A program made the position numbers and the translations under genes. A model generated the notes under the pieces. It had not been told where the DNA came from, did not search any database, and saw nothing but the letters and a program-made list of their open reading frames with translations. From DATEVL01 sp035281845 (lineage in GTDB: Bacteria; Chloroflexota; Anaerolineae; Anaerolineales; E44-bin32), in the NCBI GenBank assembly GCA_035281845.1, contig DATEVL010000125.1:1-15767 (forward strand): a stretch of 15,767 nucleotides of DNA, in the 5' to 3' direction. Shown in pieces: positions 7,319 through 13,006 of the stretch (within the stretch, counting starts at the first letter, position 1; each line of letters opens with the position of its first letter).

Positions 7319-7324
7319 CCTCCT
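7319..7324 (-). promoter_or_regulatory. Ribosome binding site of the stalk protein gene
   Basis: Read on the minus strand this is AGGAGG, 7 nt before ATG 7311. It is among the strongest ribosome sites in the window and confirms that the minus strand is the coding strand here, despite long open frames on the other strand. Confidence 0.75.
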
Positions 7325-7512
7325 CTCTCTTGAGGGTCGACACCGGCTATGGGTCGACCTTCACGAAGCGGTCTTCGCCGATGCCGAGGGGTGTCGATGT
7401 GGATTACGAAGGACGGGCACCGGCGACGAACTGGGGAATAGCAAACCCATCATATCGACGCAAAACCGGTGCGTTCACCCGACCAAGGTACCAATCTGGA
7501 GGACCAGCGTAC

Positions 7513-7530
7513 CTGTAACGAATCTGTAAT
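7513..7530 (+). promoter_or_regulatory. Pho-box-like direct repeat CTGTAAC-GAAT-CTGTAAT
   Basis: Two 7-mers, CTGTAAC and CTGTAAT, are repeated in direct orientation with a 4-bp spacer and 11-bp period. The geometry is that of PhoB-type boxes (CTGTCAT-N4-CTGTCAT), with A in place of C at position 5. OmpR/PhoB-family regulators often bind such 11-bp direct repeats. The site is about 70 bp upstream of the pncA -35 and could serve either divergent gene. One chance match in a window this long is possible. Confidence 0.35.
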
Positions 7531-7600
7531 ACGCTTTCGATCGAGGCCTCCACTGCGCAGCTCCGGCCTCGCCACCTTGCAGAGATTCAGAGGGTCTCGC

Positions 7601-7629
7601 TTGATTCCTCCTTCAGATCGTGGTATCCT
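7601..7629 (+). promoter_or_regulatory. Sigma70-type promoter of the nicotinamidase operon
   Basis: The -35 element is TTGATT (7601-7606) and the -10 is TATCCT (7624-7629), with a 17-bp spacer; each matches consensus at 4 of 6 positions. Transcription should start near 7636, inside the dyad at 7631-7651, and leave a leader of about 56 nt. Confidence 0.6.
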
Positions 7630-7630
7630 G

Positions 7631-7651
7631 TTAGTGTACCGGCGACACCAA
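7631..7651. promoter_or_regulatory. Candidate NrtR operator, TTAGTGT-N7-ACACCAA
   Basis: The 21-bp dyad has 7-bp arms (7631-7637 and 7645-7651) that match at 6 of 7 positions; the mismatch is A against C at 7633/7649. Its core, GTGT-N7-ACAC, contains the GT-N7-AC spacing that I recall for NrtR sites. It starts one base after the -10 element and covers the expected transcription start, a classic repressor position. An NrtR-type gene lies in the same window and the genes downstream are NAD-salvage genes. Confidence 0.65.
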
Positions 7652-7668
7652 GGGACACCGAGTGTCCC
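7652..7668 (+). promoter_or_regulatory. Second dyad in the pncA leader, GGGACAC-CGA-GTGTCCC
   Basis: This perfect 7-bp-stem hairpin (7652-7658 with 7662-7668) is directly next to the candidate operator and followed by CTTTT. It ends 10 bp before the ribosome site. It could act as an RNA hairpin or attenuator, or as a second protein site with the half-sites in the opposite orientation (ACAC-N3-GTGT). Its ACAC and GTGT words could also pair with those of the first dyad, giving alternative folds. Confidence 0.45.
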
Positions 7669-7691
7669 CTTTTCAATCGGAGGTTTCGTGT

Positions 7692-8423
7692 ATGTCAGAC
7701 ACGATGCAGACCTCTCCCCCGGCGGCCTGGATTCGCCAAGGTCAACCCTTCTTCGAGTATCTCGACGAGTGGATCACGCAACTCCAGCCGGCGTCTCTCA
7801 AGGCGACGTTGCAGCCTGTCGAAAAGACAGCGATCGTCTCGGTGGACGTGATCAACGGGTTCTGTCATGAGGGCCCGCTCGCCAGCCCGCGCGTCGCAGC
7901 CATCATCCCGCCTATCGTCCGGTTGTTCGAGCGGGCATGGGCCGCCGGCGTTCGGCACATCGTGCTCGCCCAGGACACGCACGAGCCCGAGGCCGTCGAG
8001 TTCGCCCAGTATCCACCCCATTGCGTGCGAGGCAGCCACGAATCCGAGGCCGTTCCCGAATTCCGAGCGTTGCCTTTCTATCCCCAGATGGAAACCTTCG
8101 AGAAGAACTCGATCCATGCCGGGCTGAATACCGGGCTCAACGCCTGGATCGATTCGCACCCGGCCGTAACGCGCTACATCGTCGTCGGCGACTGCACCGA
8201 CCTGTGCACCTACCACCTGGCGATGCACTTGCGGCTGGATGCCAACGCCCGGCAGATCGATCGGCGCGTCTTACTGCCGGCGAACTGCACCGATACCTAC
8301 GATCTGCCGGTCGCGGCGGCCTCCGCAATCGGCGCCGTGCCTCACGACGCGGGTGTGCTGCACCGGATCTTCCTGTACAGCATGCATCTCAACGGGGTCG
8401 AGGTCGTGGCGTCGATCGGCTGA
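7692..8423 (+). CDS. pncA: Nicotinamidase (isochorismatase-family cysteine hydrolase)
   Basis: This 243-residue enzyme should hydrolyse nicotinamide to nicotinate and ammonia, the first step of deamidating NAD salvage. The catalytic triad is visible: Asp52 (VDVINGF), Lys138 (FEKNSIH) and Cys172 (GDCTDLC). Asp95 and His97 (AQDTHEP) and His110 (YPPHCVRGSHESE) are the expected metal and substrate-pocket residues; PPHC followed by G and E is typical of nicotinamidases rather than isochorismatases. An N-terminal extension of about 45 residues makes it longer than the usual 180-215. GGAGG at 7679-7683, 8 nt before ATG 7692, decides the start; the in-frame GTG at 7662 lies inside the leader hairpin. 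It is followed 19 bp later by the phosphoribosyltransferase. Repression through the dyad at 7631 is likely. Confidence 0.88.
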   Translation: MSDTMQTSPPAAWIRQGQPFFEYLDEWITQLQPASLKATLQPVEKTAIVSVDVINGFCHEGPLASPRVAAIIPPIVRLFERAWAAGVRHIVLAQDTHEPEAVEFAQYPPHCVRGSHESEAVPEFRALPFYPQMETFEKNSIHAGLNTGLNAWIDSHPAVTRYIVVGDCTDLCTYHLAMHLRLDANARQIDRRVLLPANCTDTYDLPVAAASAIGAVPHDAGVLHRIFLYSMHLNGVEVVASIG

Positions 8424-8442
8424 CCCGCCGATCGGAAAGCCG

Positions 8443-9786
8443 ATGTCGATCTTCGACGGCGCCCGGTTGACGAACGAAGTCTTCAAGCTCGACGTCGAGC
8501 GCATGCGGCGCGGCTGGTATTCGGACAAGTACTTCGTCAACATCAGCCGAATGCTGGCGGCGCTGTCGGCCGAGGGCTATGTCTTCGCCGGTGAACACGG
8601 GCGGCCCTTGCCGTCGGGAAGCCCGGCGTCGATTTTCACCGGCGACTTGCGGGTGGAAATGCAGTGGTTCACCCGGCGCCAGGGGACGACCATCGTCGTC
8701 GGGATCGACAAGGCCCTGGCCATGCTCCGCCACGCGGCCGGCACATGGATGGGCGAACGCTTCGCCGAAACCTGGGACGACCTCGAAGTCTGGGCCGTCC
8801 ATGACGGGGCCGTGGTCCACGGCGAAGGCGATCCGGCGCACGTGACCCCCGTCTTGCGCGTCCGTGGCCGTTACCGCGATTTCGCTCTATTGGAGACGCC
8901 GACTCTGGGCGTGCTTACCCGCGGCTCGCGAGTCGCAACCAACGTCTTCGACACGCTGGTCGCTGCTGCTGGAAAGCCGGTCCTGTTCTTCCCGGCGCGC
9001 TTCGACCTCCATGAATCGCAAGCCGCCGACGGCTACGCCTACAACATCGCCGTCCAACGGTTCAACTTGGACCATGCGCAGCGGCTCGGCGCCTTCATCT
9101 CGACCGACGCCCAGGGGGACTGGTGGGGCGGCTCCGGAGGCGGAACCGTCGCTCACGCCGCCATCGCTTGTTTCCTCGGCGACACGGCCGAAGCCATGGC
9201 CGCCTTCGCCGCCACCCTGCCTCCTGAGATCCCGCGCATCGCCTTGGTCGACTACAACAACAACTCGGTCAAGGACTCTCGGCTCACCGTCGAGCGCATG
9301 TTTCGACTTTACCGACAGCGCCTCGAAGCCGGAGACGAAGCCGACGCCCAGCGGTACGTTCTCTACGGAGTGCGCCTGGATACATCGAATGCATTGCGCG
9401 ACGTGAACGTTCCGCCTCTGGGTGAGCCGGACCTGGATCTCGGGGTCACCCCGCGCCTGGTGTTCACGGTGCGGCAGGCCCTCGACCACACCTGGGAGGG
9501 CTGGGACCTACCCGAGGAGTGGCGGGCGCGGGCCGTCGACTACTGCCGCGCGGTGAAGATTGTTGTTTCTGGCGGATTCACGGCCGAAAGGATCCGGCGC
9601 TTCGAGCAACTTCACGTGCCGGCCGACATCTACGCCGTGGGCTCGGCCTTGTTTGCCAACGCCGGCCCCAGCGTCACCGATTTCACCGCCGACGTGGTGC
9701 GAGTCGAGGTTGGAGGGGAGTGGATCCCGCTGGCGAAAGTGGGCCGCCAGGCAGGGGAGAACCCGGACCTCGAACGCGTGAGGTGA
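8443..9786 (+). CDS. pncB: Nicotinate phosphoribosyltransferase
   Basis: This 447-residue protein fits the nicotinate phosphoribosyltransferase family, which joins nicotinate to PRPP (ATP-stimulated) to give nicotinate mononucleotide, the second step of the Preiss-Handler route. Visible signs are LLETPTLGVLT (149-159), GGGTVAHAA (232-240) with His238 in the place of the phosphorylated histidine of GTMAHE, GVRLDTSN (309-316, compare GVRLDSGD), VVSGGF (374-379) and YAVGSALF (397-404). The N-terminus is unlike E. coli PncB and closer to the shorter archaeal/Gram-positive type. The frame is open back to 8239 inside pncA, but ATG 8443 is preferred: it follows the pncA stop by 19 bp, and the earlier residues are an out-of-frame reading of pncA. 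A weak GGAAAG precedes it. It is co-transcribed with pncA and very probably shares its control. Confidence 0.87.
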   Translation: MSIFDGARLTNEVFKLDVERMRRGWYSDKYFVNISRMLAALSAEGYVFAGEHGRPLPSGSPASIFTGDLRVEMQWFTRRQGTTIVVGIDKALAMLRHAAGTWMGERFAETWDDLEVWAVHDGAVVHGEGDPAHVTPVLRVRGRYRDFALLETPTLGVLTRGSRVATNVFDTLVAAAGKPVLFFPARFDLHESQAADGYAYNIAVQRFNLDHAQRLGAFISTDAQGDWWGGSGGGTVAHAAIACFLGDTAEAMAAFAATLPPEIPRIALVDYNNNSVKDSRLTVERMFRLYRQRLEAGDEADAQRYVLYGVRLDTSNALRDVNVPPLGEPDLDLGVTPRLVFTVRQALDHTWEGWDLPEEWRARAVDYCRAVKIVVSGGFTAERIRRFEQLHVPADIYAVGSALFANAGPSVTDFTADVVRVEVGGEWIPLAKVGRQAGENPDLERVR

Positions 9787-9856
9787 CCGCGGGCCGTCGA
9801 CCCCGATTCGCCGATCGCGAGAAACTGGATCGGACCCAGGCTGACGGCTGCCACGA

Positions 9857-9983
9857 GAACACGCCGGCTTAAGGCGGCCACGACCCGACCCTTCTTCCAG
9901 CCTTCCTTCCGGGATACCTCGCGGTCAAGCCAGGACGACGGACCGCCATGTGAACACGCCGGCTCCAGGCGGCGGCTACGACC
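9857..9983. repeat. Pair of short direct repeats between convergent genes
   Basis: GAACACGCCGGCTTAAGGCGGC followed by CACGACC begins at 9857, and a close copy, GAACACGCCGGCTCCAGGCGGC then GGCTACGACC, begins at 9952. Each has a weak internal dyad (GCCG/CGGC). The second copy runs into the last codons of the glycerate kinase gene. No T-run terminator is visible in this gap, and the dyads may serve that purpose. Confidence 0.5.
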
Positions 9984-11337
9984 CCACCAGGACAACTTGC
10001 AGGTCCATCACGTTCGTCCCGGTCGGCCCGGTTTTCAACAATCCGCCAAGCGGCGCAAAGAAGTTGTAGGAATCGTGGCGCGCAAGGTAGACCTCGGGGT
10101 CCAAGCCTCGCGCTCGCGCCCGTCGCAGGATTTGCGCGTCGGCGATAGCGCCGGCGGCATCGGTCGGGCCGTCCTCGCCGTCCGTTCCCGCGCTCAGGAT
10201 GAGGATGTCGCGCATGCCGTCGCCGGCGAAGGCAGCCAGGGCCGCCAGGGCGAGCTCCTGATTTCGGCCCCCCAGGCCGCGACTTTTCCCTAAGGAGACG
10301 GTCGTCTCCCCTCCGGCAAGCAGGCAGGCCGGCGGCCGTACCGGCTTGCCTTCATCCCGCACCGATCGCGCCAAACGCGAAAGGAAGCTCCCTGCCTGGG
10401 ACGCTTCGCCTTCAAGGTCGGGGCTCAGTACCGACACGTGGTAACCGAGCGTGCGGGCAGCCCGCGCTGCGCCGTCCAACGCCGTCCGATTGTTCCCGAT
10501 GATCGTGTTCGTGACTCGCCCCGGCAGCCGCTTCAGCGTTTCGGAGTGGCGGCCTCGTGCTCCCGCGGTCAGATAAGTCCGCACCGATCGCGGAGACCGC
10601 TCCCACAGCCCGTAACGCCGAAGGACCCGAATCGCCTCCGCGAAGGTCGTCCGATCCGGCGCGGTCGGGCCGGAGGCGATCACGTCGATCGGGTCCCCGA
10701 CGACATCGGAAAGGATCAGCGCGATGAGACGCCGGCCGCCGAAGAGGCGCGCCCAGCCGCCGCCTTTGACGCGCGAGAGGTGCTTCCGCACGGCATTGAT
10801 CTCGTGGATCGGCGCGCCCGCCTCCTGTAGAAGCGCGGTCACGCGTCGCTTGTCTGCAAGGCTGACACCGGGGACCGGAGCCGGTAGCAGCGCCGAAGCT
10901 CCGCCGGAGAGAAGACAGAGGGCGAGATCGCTTTCGCCGAGCGACTCCAGGATCGACTCGATCCGCCGCGTCCCGGCGACTCCCCGGCGCGTCGGTCGAT
11001 TGTCCGGCTTGGTCCGAGCTCCCCAGAGCTGGATCGCGCGAAGCGGTCGGACGGTACGATCCGGGACTTGGACCCAGCCGTGGACATTCTTGACGGAGAG
11101 CAACTTGGGACCCAGGATCTGCTCGACCGCCCGGCTCATACCTGCTCCGGCCTTACCGCCCCCGATAACGGCGATCGTTCCGACGCCCTCCAGCGGGACC
11201 CTCATCTTCCCCACCCGAATGACATCCCGTTCCAGGCGAAGGGCCGTTCGCGTCAAATGAAACGCATCGGCGGCCGCGACACCCCGACGCCAGATCAGCC
11301 GAGCGTCGGATCGCAGTCGGCGGGACGCATTGGCCAT
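9976..11337 (-). CDS. Glycerate 2-kinase (MOFRL-family, GckA/TtuD-like)
   Basis: This 453-residue enzyme belongs to the glycerate 2-kinase / hydroxypyruvate reductase-like family, which phosphorylates D-glycerate to 2-phosphoglycerate. The N-terminal nucleotide-binding part shows GGGKAGAGM (59-67), SGGASAL (144-150) and VRKHLSRVKGG (183-193). The C-terminal MOFRL part shows GGRNQELALA (356-365), AGTDGEDGPTDAAGA (383-397) and GPTGTNVMDL (437-446). The length matches the usual 420-460. The frame is open up to 11622, but ATG 11337 is preferred: it gives the family N-terminus and lies 8 bp after the stop of the serine hydrolase, while the longer version would read 277 bp of that gene out of frame. 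No clear ribosome site is seen, so coupling to the upstream gene is likely. The role is glycerate, serine or sugar-acid metabolism. Confidence 0.9.
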   Translation of the reverse strand: MANASRRLRSDARLIWRRGVAAADAFHLTRTALRLERDVIRVGKMRVPLEGVGTIAVIGGGKAGAGMSRAVEQILGPKLLSVKNVHGWVQVPDRTVRPLRAIQLWGARTKPDNRPTRRGVAGTRRIESILESLGESDLALCLLSGGASALLPAPVPGVSLADKRRVTALLQEAGAPIHEINAVRKHLSRVKGGGWARLFGGRRLIALILSDVVGDPIDVIASGPTAPDRTTFAEAIRVLRRYGLWERSPRSVRTYLTAGARGRHSETLKRLPGRVTNTIIGNNRTALDGAARAARTLGYHVSVLSPDLEGEASQAGSFLSRLARSVRDEGKPVRPPACLLAGGETTVSLGKSRGLGGRNQELALAALAAFAGDGMRDILILSAGTDGEDGPTDAAGAIADAQILRRARARGLDPEVYLARHDSYNFFAPLGGLLKTGPTGTNVMDLQVVLVGS

Positions 11338-11345
11338 GGCCAAAC

Positions 11346-12818
11346 TCAGGAGGTCGGCGGGTTGAAGTAGTTGTAGATCGCGCGTGAGAGATCGGCCATC
11401 AGGGTGGCGGTCGGACCGAAGACCATGTCGGGGCTGTTCCACAAGAACAGAGAGACCACGTAGTCGCCGCCGGGTGAGTAAACGACGCCGGCATCGCCGA
11501 TCGAGTCGAGAGGCGAGTCCGTCCAACCGTGTTTGTGGGCGACGCGCGTACCTTCCGGCACGCCTGCCTCGATCAGAATGCCGATCTCGTTTTGTGCCAG
11601 CAAGTCGAGCATATGCTGGCACTCTTCCGGCTTGACCTGTCCCGGGAAGGCGGCCAGCAGATTCCCTCCACCTTTGGCACAGCCATACGTGTCGGAAAGG
11701 AGCTGACCGATTTCTGTGGCGGTCGTCTGGTTGTAGGGATCGGGCTGGGTGTCGAGATCCGGGCGCGAATTACCGGGGGTGTCGTATTGCCAGAGCAAGG
11801 GCGCCAACGGATGGAAGTACCCCGCCATGAAGGTGCTCTTCAGGCCCAGCTCGTCTTGCAGGGTGTCCGTCACCATCAACGGACCACGCGACGACGACAT
11901 CCGCTCCATCAGCCAATCGGCCGGATCGTTGCCCGACTTGGTGATCATCTCCGTCATCCAGCGGTCGGCCTCGACATCCAGCGGTGGATCGAAATAGCGA
12001 TAGTAGGCGATCATGATCCCGATCTTGATGATCGAGGCGGCGGTGAACGCCGGATCCGGATCGGAGACGGTCGTTTGGTTTCGGTTGTAGACCATGTGCA
12101 AGTCTTCGCCGGTGCGCAGGTCCCGAAGGTAGATCCCCGCCAGACCGTCGAAGCCCGCCAGGTCGATGTTTTGCTGGAGCAGGGTCTGTAAGGTCTTGAG
12201 GTCCGGCCGTGGGGCGAGCTCGGCGGCGACGGGCAAATTGACCCGCCGGTTTTCCGACTTCGTCATGACTTCGCCCACGAGCTCGGAGGCGCGTGCGATG
12301 TCGAGCAGGATCCCCGGTTCCCCGGGGCTGAAGTCGGTCGTTCCAGGGATGGGCAGCGCCAGTGTCGGCGGCTCGTCGTAGCGAGCGGCGATGTCGTGCA
12401 AGACCGTTTCGAGCTGGGCCCGGGAGAACTCCGCCTTCACCGGGATCACCACCGGCTCGCTCGGCCGATTCCACAGGAAATCCCAGAATCCGGACCAGAA
12501 ATCGGTGCCGGTGCGCTCGAGTTCGGCGGCGCCCATCAGCGCCTCGGTGTCGAGACGGAAGCCGGCGGCCGCCGGCGAGACCTGGATGATTTGATCGCGG
12601 TAGATCAGTTCGATCGGCACGCTGTACACCTGCAGCAGTCGCTCGATCGCTTCGGTCTGATCGAGCCCGCCGACGTCGACGCCGGCGACGGACAGCGATG
12701 TCGGCAGGCGCGACCGTTGGCGGCTGAAGTTGACCAACTCGAAGATGAGCAGCGCCGTCGCCGACAGCAGCAAACCGAGCGAGATCAGGCGTAAGACATT
12801 CGGCCCACCGCGTTGCAC
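11346..12818 (-). CDS. Membrane-anchored class A beta-lactamase-like serine hydrolase with N-terminal peptidoglycan-binding-type domain
   Basis: With the start at GTG 12818 the protein has 490 residues. Residues 8-29 form a membrane anchor. Residues about 40-130 (SVAGVDVGGLDQTEAIERL and onward) resemble the PG_binding_4 domain of VanW/YoaR proteins. The C-terminal half is a class A beta-lactamase fold with SIIK (262-265), SGN (295-297, in place of SDN) and KHG (429-431, in place of KTG). The omega loop (GNSRPDLDTQPDPYNQTTATE) shows no EXXLN glutamate, so efficient beta-lactam hydrolysis is doubtful and a peptidoglycan role is more likely. GGAGGGA ends 2 bp before GTG 12818. An ATG at 12875 would add 19 residues but has no good ribosome site, and a possible -10, TATACT (12843-12838), lies between the two. 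The glycerate kinase gene follows by 8 bp. Confidence 0.82.
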   Translation of the reverse strand: MQRGGPNVLRLISLGLLLSATALLIFELVNFSRQRSRLPTSLSVAGVDVGGLDQTEAIERLLQVYSVPIELIYRDQIIQVSPAAAGFRLDTEALMGAAELERTGTDFWSGFWDFLWNRPSEPVVIPVKAEFSRAQLETVLHDIAARYDEPPTLALPIPGTTDFSPGEPGILLDIARASELVGEVMTKSENRRVNLPVAAELAPRPDLKTLQTLLQQNIDLAGFDGLAGIYLRDLRTGEDLHMVYNRNQTTVSDPDPAFTAASIIKIGIMIAYYRYFDPPLDVEADRWMTEMITKSGNDPADWLMERMSSSRGPLMVTDTLQDELGLKSTFMAGYFHPLAPLLWQYDTPGNSRPDLDTQPDPYNQTTATEIGQLLSDTYGCAKGGGNLLAAFPGQVKPEECQHMLDLLAQNEIGILIEAGVPEGTRVAHKHGWTDSPLDSIGDAGVVYSPGGDYVVSLFLWNSPDMVFGPTATLMADLSRAIYNYFNPPTS

Positions 12819-12820
12819 AT

Positions 12821-12827
12821 TCCCTCC
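12821..12827 (-). promoter_or_regulatory. Ribosome binding site favouring GTG 12818 for the serine hydrolase
   Basis: Read on the minus strand this is GGAGGGA, with only AT between it and GTG 12818. The spacing is slightly short but acceptable, and the ATG at 12875 has no comparable site. Confidence 0.55.
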
Positions 12828-12905
12828 AGGGTGAGGCAGTATATCATTGGGTCTTTTCCGACTCTCACGATCCATTCATCCACGGCCCGCGACCTGGCGG
12901 CCGCG

Positions 12906-12974
12906 CTGAAGCCGGGGATGGCCGTGGATGTAGTCCCCGGCTTTAGCCGGGGTCTGCCCGGGCTGAAGCCCGGG
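12906..12974. repeat. REP-like palindrome cluster, second locus
   Basis: CCCCGGCT-TT-AGCCGGGG lies at 12935-12952 and CCCGGGCT-GA-AGCCCGGG at 12957-12974. The bases 12934-12954 are identical to 4656-4676. An upstream half-unit, CTGAAGCCGGGGA (12906-12918), can also pair with TCCCCGGCTTTAG (12934-12946) at 12 of 13 positions, giving a larger stem with a 15-nt loop. The cluster sits after the stop of valS and before the serine hydrolase gene, and could stabilise or end the valS message. Confidence 0.78.
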
Positions 12975-13006
12975 ACGACCCGATGGGTTTGATGAATCGG
13001 CCTGCT

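Larger units (their letters stand above)
7312..7691. other. Divergent control region between the stalk gene and the NAD-salvage genes
   Basis: This 380-bp region drives the stalk gene leftwards and the nicotinamidase operon rightwards. Going right it holds the stalk gene ribosome site (7319-7324), a GGGTCGAC direct repeat at 7334-7341 and 7351-7358, a possible minus-strand -10 (TATGAT, 7454-7449), a Pho-box-like direct repeat (7513-7530), the pncA promoter, a dyad operator and a second dyad. I see no gene in it. Confidence 0.65.

Noticed and set aside
6019..7518. Long plus-strand open frames (499 and 436 residues) opposite the stalk gene
   Set aside because: They are the antisense reading of a 108-bp, codon-periodic repeat with no stop codons. 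The minus strand has the signal peptide, the ribosome site and a recognisable C-terminal domain, and the plus-strand products are low-complexity with no known domain.
7662..7691. GTG start for nicotinamidase at 7662
   Set aside because: It lies in the leader hairpin and upstream of the GGAGG at 7679-7683, which is correctly spaced for ATG 7692.
8239..9786. 515-residue version of the nicotinate phosphoribosyltransferase
   Set aside because: The first 68 residues are an out-of-frame reading of the 3' end of pncA; the family N-terminus begins at ATG 8443.
9976..11622. 548-residue version of glycerate kinase
   Set aside because: It would overlap the upstream gene by 277 bp with an Arg-rich out-of-frame reading. 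ATG 11337 gives the family length.
11346..12818. Antibiotic-resistance beta-lactamase
   Set aside because: The SDN and KTG motifs are altered (SGN, KHG), no EXXLN glutamate is visible, and the protein is membrane-anchored with a peptidoglycan-binding-type domain.
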